Assembly (NCBI RefSeq): GCF_029888045.1
Contig: NZ_JARXRN010000028.1
Location: 225,924-289,923, forward strand
Source of the DNA: Luteimonas rhizosphaericola
GTDB taxonomy: Bacteria; Pseudomonadota; Gammaproteobacteria; Xanthomonadales; Xanthomonadaceae
DNA length: 64,000 nucleotides
Direction of reading: 5' to 3'
The notes under the pieces were generated by a model. It was not told where the DNA came from. It saw only the letters and a list, made by a program, of their open reading frames with translations, and made no database searches. Numbering within the stretch: the first letter of the stretch is position 1; every line of letters begins with the position of its first letter. Positions 34,897 to 42,960 of this stretch are shown here, one piece after another. Both the position numbers and the translations under genes were made by a program.

Positions 34897-36007
34897 ATGC
34901 GCGATGGCGACCGAAGAGCGACGGACCCGGGCGCGCACGCGCCGGGCGCGTTGCCGATCGCCAGCGACGTGCGGCTGTCGGAAGTGCTGGCGCAGGTCTC
35001 GCGCGAGGCGCTGCAGGCGGACGGCCTGGACGAGGTGCTGCAGCGGCGACTGCGTCGTGCGCCGGCTTCCCGTGCCGATCGCCAGCATCATCCTGCTCGA
35101 CGACGGCGGCACCCGCTTCGTCAAGGAGGTGTGGGCGGGCGATATCCCGCTGGCCGAGATCGACATGGCGATCTGGGACGTGTCGATGGGCATCGCCGGG
35201 CGCTGCGCGCGCACCGGCAAGCCGCAGCTGATCGCCGACGTGGCCGCCGATCCCGACTACGTGATGGGCAACCCCACCGTGCGCTCGGAGTACGTGGTGC
35301 CGATCCGCCACCGCGGGCGCCTGCACGGCGTGCTCAACATCGAGAGCACCGGTGACGAGTTCTTCACCGCGCAGACCTGCGCGGTGTTCGACGCGATCGC
35401 CCACCAGGTCGCCGGCGCGATCCACCTCGCGCGCGTGGTGGCCGAACTCGAAGCCGCCAACCGCAAGCTGCGCGAGCTCTCGCTCGTCGACGGCCTCACC
35501 GGGCTGGCCAACCGTCGCTGCCTCGACGAGCGCCTGGCCGACGCCTGCGCCGACGGCCAGGGGCCTCTGGCGTTTCTGCTGATCGATGCCGACTGCTTCA
35601 AGCAGCTCAACGACGCGCTCGGCCACCTGCACGGCGATGAATGCCTGCGCCGGCTGGCGCGCCTGTGCGCAGGCACCGCGACCGGGGACGATGGCCTGGC
35701 GGCACGTTACGGCGGCGACGAGCTGGCGCTGCTGCTGCCCGGGCGCGATGTCGCCGCGGCACTGGCGATCGCCGAACGGCTGCGGCGGCGCGTGGAGGAA
35801 GCGGCGATGGCGCACCCGGTCTCGGTGGTGGCGCCCTGGGTCACGGTGAGCATCGGCGTGCATGTGCTGCCGCCGGGTCCCGCGCGCACGCCGTCGCGGC
35901 TGCTCGCGGGCGCGGACCGGGCGCTGTACGCGGCCAAGCTGGCCGGACGCAACCGCGTGGCCGAAGCGCCGCCTTCGCGGACGCTGGCGGTCGATGCGCG
36001 CGCCTGA
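34897..36007 (+). pseudogene. GAF-GGDEF diguanylate cyclase with an apparent frameshift
   Basis: Two frames are needed. From ATG 34897 the protein reads MRDGDRRATD... LSEVLAQVSREALQAD, then LDEVLQ, a normal start for this family. From about 35048 the frame shifts by one and continues DCVVRRLPVPIASIILLDD into a full GAF domain and a GGDEF domain with RYGGDELALLLPG. The break lies in 35041-35050, as one extra or two (or five) missing bases. In the second frame the upstream codons give only Arg-rich shadow sequence. The catalytic loop is GGDEL, probably active if translated; no RxxD inhibitory site precedes it. It could be a real pseudogene, a sequencing error, or a gene starting downstream at an internal GTG. 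Confidence 0.7.
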
Positions 36008-36022
36008 GGCGCGCGGCGGCGA

Positions 36023-36412
36023 TCAGGCCGCGGCCGGACGCGCGCCCACGCGTTGCCGCACCGCGTCGACGTTGCGCACCTCGCGCACCTCGATGCAGCC
36101 GGTATCGGCCCAGGGCAGCTGCTGGGCCAGGCGCAGCGCGTCTTCCATGCTGTCGGCCTCGACCAGGTTGAAGCCGGCCAGCATCTCCTTGGTTTCGGCG
36201 AACGGACCGTCGACCACACTCACCTTGCCGCCGCGGCGGCGCACCGATTTCGCGCCCTTCGCCGGCTCCAGCTGCTGGAAGCCGAGCAGGGTGCCGCTGG
36301 CCTTCAGCTCGTCCGCATGTTCCAGGCAGTGGCGCATGCGGCGGTCGTAGTCGCCCTCGGGCAGGGCCTCGATCAGCGATTCGTCGGTGTACACCAGCAG
36401 CAGGTATTGCAT
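36023..36412 (-). CDS. YCII/DGPF-domain protein
   Basis: 129 residues from ATG 36410-36412. It begins MQYLLLVYTDES and carries VVDGPFAETKEMLAGFNLVEA, the DGPF/YCII signature; a central DGPF region with conserved His/Asp is normal in this dimeric ferredoxin-like fold. Cellular role of most members is unknown; some are linked to ECF sigma factors, but the sigma gene in this window is far away. It ends 29 bases after the MsrB gene in the same direction and may share its transcript. Confidence 0.85.
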   Translation of the reverse strand: MQYLLLVYTDESLIEALPEGDYDRRMRHCLEHADELKASGTLLGFQQLEPAKGAKSVRRRGGKVSVVDGPFAETKEMLAGFNLVEADSMEDALRLAQQLPWADTGCIEVREVRNVDAVRQRVGARPAAA

Positions 36413-36441
36413 CGGCGCGGATCCTCGGAAGTGGGGCGAGA

Positions 36442-36909
36442 TCAGTCGGCCACGCCGGCTTCGGCGCCGCCGCGTGCGAGCGGGTCGGGCAGGGATTCGC
36501 CGCGCGCGGTGAACGCCAGCGAGACCGAGTTCAGGCAATGGCGTTCGCCGGTGGGCGCCGGGCCGTCCGGGAACACGTGGCCGAGGTGGCTGCCGCAGCG
36601 CGCGCACACCTCTTCGGTGCGGACCATGCCGTGGCTGGTGTCGCGCACGTAGCGGATGTGCTCGGGCGCGAAGGGCGCGAAGAAGCTGGGCCAGCCGGTG
36701 CCGGAATCGAACTTGGCCGACGAGCGGAACAGCGGCAGGCCACAGAGGCGGCAGGTGTAGACGCCCTCGCGCTTGTTGTCCAGGAACACGCCGCAGAACG
36801 GCGCCTCGGTGCCGTGCGCGAGCAGCACGCGGCGTTCGGCATCGTCGAGCGTGGCTTCCAGGCGGGCGCGCTGGTCTTCGCTGGGTGGCGTGAGGTCGAA
36901 ACCGGACAT
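36442..36909 (-). CDS. msrB: Peptide-methionine (R)-S-oxide reductase MsrB
   Basis: 155 residues. It reduces methionine-R-sulfoxide in proteins. The SelR domain shows both zinc pairs (YTCRLCG and VCARCGSH), the substrate-site SGTGWPSFFAP, and the catalytic Cys in RHCLNSVSLAF near residue 135. No signal peptide, so it acts in the cytoplasm. It lies between the DUF3297 gene (24-base gap upstream) and the YCII gene (29-base gap downstream), probably an operon. Confidence 0.95.
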   Translation of the reverse strand: MSGFDLTPPSEDQRARLEATLDDAERRVLLAHGTEAPFCGVFLDNKREGVYTCRLCGLPLFRSSAKFDSGTGWPSFFAPFAPEHIRYVRDTSHGMVRTEEVCARCGSHLGHVFPDGPAPTGERHCLNSVSLAFTARGESLPDPLARGGAEAGVAD

Positions 36910-36933
36910 GGCGGGTCCTCTGGCGGGGAGGCG

Positions 36934-37182
36934 TCAGTCGGCGCCGGGCAGCCTGAACCAGGCGTCCACGTCGCCCTTGAGCTTGATCGTCAGCGGCTGG
37001 CCGCGGCGGTCGAGCGCCTTGCCGGCGGCGACGCGTATCCAGCCTTCGCTGATGCAGTATTCCTCCACGTCGCGCCGTTCCACGCCCTTGAAGCGGATGC
37101 CGATCCCGCGTTCGAGCGCCTGCGCATCGTAGTGCGGGCTGCGTGGATCGTTGGACAGGCGGTCGGGCGGCGATTCGGTCAT
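36934..37182 (-). CDS. DUF3297-family protein
   Basis: 82 residues, full family length. The conserved core is visible: LSNDPRSPHYDAQALERGIG, then IRFKGVERRDVEEYC, ISEGWIRVAAGK and the end DAWFRL. Databases sometimes label the family glutathione peroxidase-like, without a recognisable active site here. Function is unknown. It probably leads the transcript with msrB. Confidence 0.85.
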   Translation of the reverse strand: MTESPPDRLSNDPRSPHYDAQALERGIGIRFKGVERRDVEEYCISEGWIRVAAGKALDRRGQPLTIKLKGDVDAWFRLPGAD

Positions 37183-37225
37183 GGCGGCGCGGGGGCGGGA
37201 AACCGGCGCTAGTGTAGCCGACGCC

Positions 37226-37624
37226 TCAGTCGCGCCCGGGCACGCGGACCATGCGCCGGAGCAGGTGCTGCATGGTCGCGTCGAGGTCGGCGCACTTGCC
37301 GCCGTGCACCGGCGAGGTCTGCAGGATCGCGCTGCGCTGCGCGGTCAGCCAGTGGAAGCGCGCCCGCGGCGGCAGCAGCCCGATCGGCCCGGCGTCCGCG
37401 CCGCCGCGGCACACCGCTTCGACCGCGCCCAGCAGGCGCCGCACCAGCACCAGGTCGAGCGTGGGATCGAGCGCGAGCGCCCGGGCCTCGTCGAGTTCGA
37501 TGCGCACGTCCAGGTGCTTGCGCGCCGCGCACGAGAGCAGGATGCCCACGTTGATGAACTCGCCGCGCTCGACCCGCGGCACCAGCCGCAGCACGGCGTA
37601 GTCGTAGAACTCAGGCGCGTGCAT
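37226..37624 (-). CDS. DUF3037-family protein paired with HipA-like kinase
   Basis: 132 residues from ATG 37622-37624. The family signature is YDYAVLRLVPRVERGEFINV (8-27), with GILL directly after it. The start lies 14 bases inside the end of the HipA-like kinase gene, so translation is coupled. DUF3037 genes commonly sit beside HipA_2-type kinases, which suggests a partner, target or neutralising protein. No DNA-binding helix-turn-helix of HipB type is seen in it. Function unknown. Confidence 0.85.
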   Translation of the reverse strand: MHAPEFYDYAVLRLVPRVERGEFINVGILLSCAARKHLDVRIELDEARALALDPTLDLVLVRRLLGAVEAVCRGGADAGPIGLLPPRARFHWLTAQRSAILQTSPVHGGKCADLDATMQHLLRRMVRVPGRD

Positions 37625-38381
37625 CGGCGATCCCCGCGAGCCAGGCCTCGCGCTGCCGCAGGCGGCGCACCAGGTACGCGACGTAGGCACGGCGCTGGCC
37701 GTCGGCATCTGCGAACGCGTCCGGTCCCTGCAGCCAGGCGTCGGGCACGGCAGTGACGATGGCGGCGATCGCCTCCGGTGTGAGCCGCGGCGCGAGTTCC
37801 GAGTCCGCCTGTCCGATGCGGTCGGCCGCGGCCAGCAGCACGTGGTCGCGGATCAGCGGGAACGGCGCGTCGGCGCGCGCCGGATCGCCGTCCCATCCGT
37901 GGTGGAAGTACAGCGCCGCGCCGTGGTCGATCAGGGTCAGGCGTCCGTGCCACAGCATCAGGTTGGGATTGCGCGCAGTGCGGTCGACATTGCTGCACAG
38001 CGTGTCGAACCAGACGATGCGCGAGGCCAGCGCCGGATCGGGTTCCCACGCCAGCGGGTCGAAGTTGGCCGCCCCGGGCAGGTAGTCGAGCGCGAGGTTG
38101 AGGCCGTCGCTGGCGCGGATCAGTGCCTGGATCTCCGGATCGCCCTCGGTGCGGGCCAGCAGCGGGTCGAGCTCGGCGAACACGATCTCCGGCACCTCGA
38201 GCCCGAGCGCGCGGCCGAGTTCGCCGACGATCCATTCGGCCACCAGCGCGCGCGGCCCCTGGCCGGCGCCGCGGAACTTGAGCACGTACATCCCGTCGTC
38301 GTCGGCTTCGACCACGGCCGGCATCGAGCCGCCTTCGCGCAGCGGGGTGACGTAGCGGGTGACCTGGACGGTGCGCGGCAT
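37611..38381 (-). CDS. HipA-like kinase (HipA_2 family)
   Basis: 256 residues, about half the length of classical HipA (440). Kinase elements are seen: VVEADDDGMYVLKFRGAGQG (nucleotide-binding strand with Lys), ALVAEWIVGELGRALGL, then the catalytic and metal segment VWFDTLCSNVDRTARNPN followed by LTLIDHGAALYFHH (IDHG in the DFG position). It resembles the stand-alone HipA-family kinases encoded beside DUF3037. Substrate unknown; classical HipA phosphorylates glutamyl-tRNA synthetase, but that must not be assumed here. It overlaps DUF3037 by 14 bases. Confidence 0.82.
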   Translation of the reverse strand: MPRTVQVTRYVTPLREGGSMPAVVEADDDGMYVLKFRGAGQGPRALVAEWIVGELGRALGLEVPEIVFAELDPLLARTEGDPEIQALIRASDGLNLALDYLPGAANFDPLAWEPDPALASRIVWFDTLCSNVDRTARNPNLMLWHGRLTLIDHGAALYFHHGWDGDPARADAPFPLIRDHVLLAAADRIGQADSELAPRLTPEAIAAIVTAVPDAWLQGPDAFADADGQRRAYVAYLVRRLRQREAWLAGIADARA

Positions 38382-38421
38382 GGCCGCAAGGATATCCGTC
38401 CCGCAAGCGGTGCGCGCCGGG

Positions 38422-38706
38422 TCAGGGCGCTTCGCGTCGCCCCTGCGCCTTGGCCCGCGCGATCACCGCGCGCACCAGGGCGCGGTCGCGGTGGCGCGAG
38501 ATCGCCACCGCGCCGAGCGCGATCGCGTACTCGCGCAGCTCCGCGTTGACGTCGTAGTGCGCGCCGCTGGTCTTGTCCTGGAACGCGTGCCGCGGCAGTC
38601 CCAGGCGCGCGGCGAAGGCGTGCAGCTCGTCGAGCGAATCGGCCATCAGGTGCGCCCAGCGCCGGCCGCGCCAGAGGGTGACCGCATCGTCGACATACAC
38701 CGTCAT
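38422..38706 (-). CDS. DUF4031-family protein
   Basis: 94 residues from ATG 38704-38706, starting MTVYVDDAVTLWRGRRWAHL, then MADSLDELHAFAARLGL and FQDKTSGAHYDV, the conserved DUF4031 pattern (often YVD...W...HL). A small cytoplasmic protein of unknown function, 40 bases upstream of the HipA-like gene in the same direction, so possibly cotranscribed with that module. Confidence 0.8.
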   Translation of the reverse strand: MTVYVDDAVTLWRGRRWAHLMADSLDELHAFAARLGLPRHAFQDKTSGAHYDVNAELREYAIALGAVAISRHRDRALVRAVIARAKAQGRREAP

Positions 38707-38846
38707 GGCGGGAGCATACCAACGGCGCCGTGCATGGCCGGCGCGCTGCGCCCCGTGTCGCCGCGCGACGATGTATTCGGTCTGCCCGGGGGAACTGCCC
38801 TCCGGGGCGCCCGGGTCCGCCGACTCCCGCGCCACGGCCAGGAACG

Positions 38847-38873
38847 CGAAAGCCCCGCTGGCCGGGGCTTTCG
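38847..38873 (-). terminator. Hairpin terminator after the DUF3016 gene
   Basis: Perfect 11-base-pair stem, CGAAAGCCCCG and CGGGGCTTTCG, around a five-base loop. It lies 37 bases beyond the DUF3016 stop. The stem's own TTT run replaces a separate U tract, as is common in Xanthomonads. It also separates the DUF4031 gene from that transcript. Confidence 0.75.
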
Positions 38874-38909
38874 GAAGAGATTGCAGTTGTCCGCCGGCGG
38901 CCTGGCGGA

Positions 38910-39476
38910 TCAGTTGCTGGCCACCGACGTGCGCCGCAACTCGTCGCGCACCCACTCGTCGATCATGCGCTTTTCGTAGTAGAGATTCTCGCGGCCGCCG
39001 ACATTGCTGCCGCCCATCAGATAGCCGGTGTCGCGCAGCTCCCGGCTGCCTTCGGCCAGCACGCTGCCGTCGGCGCCGTAGTGGTGGAACTCCAGCTTCA
39101 TCGACGGCGGGTAGTGGTCGCGCAGGATGCGCACGTCCTGCATCTGAATGCCGTGCCAGGGCTCGTAGCGGCCGGCTCGGCCGATGTCGGTGATGGTCAC
39201 CTCCATCCGCTCGCCCTCGGGCAGTCGCCTGGTGGCGGTGTCGCGCAGGTGTTCGGCCAGCTGGCGGACCCAGTCGCCCTGGGCGGCGCGCCAGCGGTTG
39301 CCGCTGAACTTCAGGTCGGTGAATTCCGCCGGGTCGCTCCACTGCACCGCGACCGGACCTTCGTCCGGCAGGCTGCGGGGGGCGTCGGGGTCGGTGACGT
39401 TGCGGGTCTTGGCGCCGGCGGTGGCGGTCGCGAGCAGGACCAGCAGGACCAGCAGGAGGCGTGCGGTGCGGATCAT
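38910..39476 (-). CDS. DUF3016-family exported protein
   Basis: 188 residues with a signal peptide (MIRTARLLLVLLVLLATATAG). The DUF3016 pattern is visible: VQWSDPAEFTDLKFSG, WVRQLAEHLRDTATRRLP, then VTITDIGRAGRYEPW. The conserved core carries a predicted alpha/beta fold in the periplasm. No enzyme motif; function unknown. Its message is closed by the hairpin at 38847-38873. Divergent from the transpeptidase gene. Confidence 0.82.
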   Translation of the reverse strand: MIRTARLLLVLLVLLATATAGAKTRNVTDPDAPRSLPDEGPVAVQWSDPAEFTDLKFSGNRWRAAQGDWVRQLAEHLRDTATRRLPEGERMEVTITDIGRAGRYEPWHGIQMQDVRILRDHYPPSMKLEFHHYGADGSVLAEGSRELRDTGYLMGGSNVGGRENLYYEKRMIDEWVRDELRRTSVASN

Positions 39477-39630
39477 GGCAGGGCTCCGTGAGTGCAGCGC
39501 CAGTCTGCGCCCGCGGGGCTTAACGGTCCAGAACGATCGCCCGCCGCGACCGGGGGGCGACGCCGGCGTTCACGCGCCGCAGGCGAGGGGCGCGGCGATC
39601 ATGCGGCCCGACGCCCCGCGAGGACCTGCT

Positions 39631-40584
39631 GTGATCCGACTGACCCATCTGTATGCCCTGTGCCTGGCGCTCGCCCCGCTGTCCGCGGCAGCGGCCGACG
39701 GTGCCCCGCTCACGCCCGAGAAGGTCAATGCCGCCACTGGCGATGCGCCTGGCGCGCTGCTGCGGGCGCAGGTGCTGCTGGAACGGGCGCGCTTCTCGCC
39801 CGGCGAGATCGACGGCGGCGCCGGCAGCAACACCACGCGCGCGATCGCCGGGTTCCAGCGCGCGCACGACCTCGAGCCCAGCGGCGAACTCGACGAGGCC
39901 ACCTGGAAGGCGCTCGGCGAGGACGACGCCCCCGCGCTGGTCACCTATGCCCTCACCGCCGAGGATGTCGCCGGCCCGTTCCGGGAGATTCCCGACGACA
40001 CGATGGCCAAGGCGGAACTGGAGTCGCTCGGCTTCGAGTCGGTCGAAGAGGCGGTCGCCGAGAAGTTCCAGGCCTCGCCGGCGCTGATCGCGCGGCTGAA
40101 TCCGGGCAAGGCGCTGAAGGCCGGGACCGAACTGGTGGTGCCCAACGTCGCCGGCCTGCCCGAACTGGCGCCCGCGGCCACCGTGGTCGTGGACAGGAGC
40201 GATTCGGTGCTGCGCCTTCAGGACGGCGAAGGCAAGGTCTATGCACAGTTCCCGGCCTCCACCGGCAGCGAGCACGACCCGCTGCCGATCGGCGAATGGA
40301 AGATCAACACCGTCGCAACCGATCCGACCTACCACTACAACCCGGAGCTGTTCTGGGATGCCGACAAGTCGCAGTCCAAGGCCACCCTGCCGCCGGGGCC
40401 GAACAGCCCGGTCGGCACGGTCTGGATCGACCTGTCCAAGGAGCACTACGGCATCCACGGCACGCCCGATCCGGAGAAGGTCGGCAAGGCCGAGTCCTAC
40501 GGCTGCATCCGTCTGACCAACTGGAGCGCGCGCGCGGTGGCCGCCGCGGTCCAGGCCGGCACGCCCGCCCAGCTGCAGGAGTGA
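39631..40584 (+). CDS. L,D-transpeptidase with peptidoglycan-binding domain
   Basis: 317 residues from GTG 39631 (MIRLTHLYALCLALAPLS), with GCGAGG about seven bases upstream; an ATG at 39601 would add ten residues before the signal peptide. After the signal peptide (ending AAAA) comes a PG_binding_1 domain (about 30-95, LLERARFSPGEIDGG, TRAIAGFQRAHDL), a LysM-like linker, and a YkuD catalytic domain (about 200-310) with HGTPDPEKVGKAESYGCIRL, the His and nucleophilic Cys of L,D-transpeptidases. It forms 3-3 crosslinks or attaches proteins to peptidoglycan in the periplasm. The M23 gene starts five bases later. Confidence 0.92.
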   Translation: MIRLTHLYALCLALAPLSAAAADGAPLTPEKVNAATGDAPGALLRAQVLLERARFSPGEIDGGAGSNTTRAIAGFQRAHDLEPSGELDEATWKALGEDDAPALVTYALTAEDVAGPFREIPDDTMAKAELESLGFESVEEAVAEKFQASPALIARLNPGKALKAGTELVVPNVAGLPELAPAATVVVDRSDSVLRLQDGEGKVYAQFPASTGSEHDPLPIGEWKINTVATDPTYHYNPELFWDADKSQSKATLPPGPNSPVGTVWIDLSKEHYGIHGTPDPEKVGKAESYGCIRLTNWSARAVAAAVQAGTPAQLQE

Positions 40585-40589
40585 CCGCG

Positions 40590-41327
40590 ATGCGCTGGCT
40601 GCTGGCGCTGGTGCTCGCCCTGCTGGCGGCGAACCTCGCGTGGTGGGCGTGGCGTGGGCAGGCAGGGCCGTTGTGGAGCGAGCGGCCGACGGCTGCGGTG
40701 ACCGCGCCCGAAGCGCCCGTGCCCGCCCCGGGCTCGGACACGGTGCAGCCCGTGCCTGCGACCGCAGCCGTGCCCGAGGGTGCGGAGACGCCGGGCATGA
40801 CGGGGGCGGCGCAAACGCGTACGGCAGCGCCGACCGCCTCCGTCGCTCCGCCCCCCGGCCGTCCGTCCGGGACCCGGGCGCCGGCGCCGACCGGCCTGCT
40901 CGTGCCGGTGCAGGGGATCGCGCCGGCGCAACTGTCCGACACCTTCGGCGATGCGCGCGGCGACGAGCGCATGCACGAGGCGCTGGACATTATGGCGCCT
41001 GCCGGTACGCCCGTGCTCGCCGTGGCCGACGGCCGCATCGAGAAGCTGTTCGACAGCGACCGCGGCGGCCTGACCATCTACCAGTTCGAGCCGAGCGGAG
41101 CCTGGTGCTACTACTACGCGCACCTGCAGTCCTACGCGCCGGGGCTTGCCGAGGGCCAGGCGGTCCGGCGCGGCGAGGTGATCGGCTACGTCGGCAGCAC
41201 CGGCAATGCGGATCCGACCGCCCCGCACCTGCACTTCGCGATATTCGCGCTGACCCCCGAACGGCAGTGGTGGACCGGAACGCCGGTCAATCCGTATCCG
41301 CTGCTCATGGGCGCCGGATCGCGCTGA
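40590..41327 (+). CDS. M23-family (LytM-type) membrane-anchored peptidase
   Basis: 245 residues from ATG 40590. An N-terminal membrane anchor (MRWLLALVLALLAANLAWWA) leads to a Pro/Ala-rich linker (about 25-100) and the peptidase domain (about 110-240). Zinc ligands are present: HEALDIMAPAGTPV (HxxxD) and PHLHFAIF (HxH). The DTFGDARGDERMHEALD start is typical of LytM domains, so an active endopeptidase cutting peptidoglycan cross-bridges is likely. Together with the preceding transpeptidase it forms a wall-remodelling operon. Confidence 0.92.
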   Translation: MRWLLALVLALLAANLAWWAWRGQAGPLWSERPTAAVTAPEAPVPAPGSDTVQPVPATAAVPEGAETPGMTGAAQTRTAAPTASVAPPPGRPSGTRAPAPTGLLVPVQGIAPAQLSDTFGDARGDERMHEALDIMAPAGTPVLAVADGRIEKLFDSDRGGLTIYQFEPSGAWCYYYAHLQSYAPGLAEGQAVRRGEVIGYVGSTGNADPTAPHLHFAIFALTPERQWWTGTPVNPYPLLMGAGSR

Positions 41328-41482
41328 GTCCGGTGCCGACCCGCGCGGCCGGACGCGCGTGAGGCGGCTGCGCCCGCCGGCGCACGGATGAGCCGCGAGC
41401 GGCGTGGGCGCTGGGCCGACGGGACACGGCCGCCGGCGATTGGGCTACGCTAGGGCGGTCGTCACCCGACACAGGGCACACC

Positions 41483-42415
41483 ATGGATGGAGTGAGGGAC
41501 ACCGGCGCCCGGGCAAGGCGCGCAGCGCTTGCGAAGGGGACGGCCAGCCTCTGGCGCACCTTCTGGCTGCTGGGCCTCTGCACGCTCTGGCTGACGGCCT
41601 GCGACGCGGTGCTGTCGTCGGCCGAACCGCGCTCGCGACACCAGGCCGCCCTCGAGCGCGCCTTCCCCGATCCGCGCGCGCAGGCGCTGGCGATCGCCGC
41701 CGAACAGGGCGACGCGGCCGAAGTGCGGCGGCTGATGCAGGACGAAGGCATCGATCCGGACACGGTCTTCGGCGGCCACGACGGCGGCATGCCGCTGCTG
41801 GCCTGGCCGATCTACGCGAAGAGCCCGGCCGGGCTGCGCGCCATGCTCGAGGCCGGCGCGGATCCGAATGCCAAGAAGCGCTCGCCCAGCACGCGCGGCG
41901 AGCGCTACCACGCCAACACCATGGTCTGGGCCGCGGAGAACGAGGACCCGGAGTACCTGCGCCTGCTGCTCGAGCACGGCGGCGATCCCGACACCCGCAA
42001 CGGCAACGACGAAGCCCTGCTGTTCCACGCCTTCATCAAGCAGAACCAGTGGCGCAACGTGCAGCTGCTGGTGGAGCGGGGGGCGGATGTCAATATCGAA
42101 GCGTCGCCAGCTTCGACGATCCTTGCGACCTATGCGTCGATGGGCGGTTTTATGATGTCGCACTGGCTGCTGGAGCACGGCGCAGATCCGACCTTGGACT
42201 ACGCTTACAGCAAGCCGGTGAAACGTCCCGACTCGCATGCCATCGAGGCGATCTTCTGGCATCCAGGAAACCCCGTCGATCCAAGTTGGCAGCGCAAATG
42301 CCAGCAATGGCTTTCGTCGCAAGGACATGAACGTCCTCCAATGCCCGAGCAATATCGCTTGATGCGGGAGCGGCTGGGTTTTCCCCATGAAGAAGCGCGG
42401 ATCCCGATGCTCTGA
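41483..42415 (+). CDS. Ankyrin-repeat lipoprotein, probable immunity protein
   Basis: 310 residues from ATG 41483. Signal with lipobox (WLLGLCTLWLTAC, Cys about 40) places it in the periplasm. Ankyrin-like repeats run from about 72 to 240 (ALAIAAEQGDAAEVRRLMQ, LRAMLEAGADPNAK, LRLLLEHGGDPDTRNGN, VQLLVERGADVNIE, HWLLEHGADPTLDY). It overlaps the lipase gene by one base (TGATG), immunity first. Such periplasmic ankyrin proteins commonly protect against lipase effectors, so this role is inferred from location and order. The last third (from about 42070) has lower GC than the first two thirds. Confidence 0.8.
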   Translation: MDGVRDTGARARRAALAKGTASLWRTFWLLGLCTLWLTACDAVLSSAEPRSRHQAALERAFPDPRAQALAIAAEQGDAAEVRRLMQDEGIDPDTVFGGHDGGMPLLAWPIYAKSPAGLRAMLEAGADPNAKKRSPSTRGERYHANTMVWAAENEDPEYLRLLLEHGGDPDTRNGNDEALLFHAFIKQNQWRNVQLLVERGADVNIEASPASTILATYASMGGFMMSHWLLEHGADPTLDYAYSKPVKRPDSHAIEAIFWHPGNPVDPSWQRKCQQWLSSQGHERPPMPEQYRLMRERLGFPHEEARIPML

Positions 42416-42960
42416 TGGCTTACGACAAGGATGTCGATATGAAACCTAACGAACGGACCGCGTTGCTTGATGAGCTCAAAGTCTCAGGCGACGCCATTGC
42501 ATCTTCGTCCGCGGAGGCGCTCTCGGAGCTGTATCACGCCCGCCAGATGGCGTTGATCGCGCAGGACAGTTACGAAGCGGCCCGAAACAGCGGGGAGGCC
42601 CCTGCGGGCTGGATCCGCGCCAGCGGCGACCTTGCGGCCCTCAGGAAGCTCATACCTGATGTCGGGGTGTCGGATGAGCAACTTCGCTCGATGCTGAAAC
42701 CCGACGAGTCAGGTTTTCGCGCAGAGATCTACATTCCGGATCCAACGATCCTCGGGCCCGGTTTCAAGCCGACCCTGGTGTTCAAGGGCTCCGCCGGGGA
42801 AGTCATCGGACCGGACGGAGCTTCGCGGGAGACGGCGGCCGAAGACTTTCTGGCCAACAACTTCCCTCAGTCCGTTGGGCTCAAGACGGACTACTACGAC
42901 CGCGCGATGAATCTGGGAGTCTTCTTGCGGAGAAGCGGCCTCGACTTCGACATCACCGGT
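42070..42960. other. Lower-GC segment across the immunity/effector junction
   Basis: Hand counts of single 60-base lines give about 45-65 percent GC here (45 percent at 42421-42480, about 60 percent at 42121-42180) against 73-77 percent at 41761-41820 and 43021-43080. Codons such as TTT, GAT, AAA and TCA appear that are rare on both sides. The segment covers the end of the ankyrin gene and the first 180 codons of the lipase gene, up to the GHSLGG motif, suggesting replacement by recombination. Confidence 0.6.
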
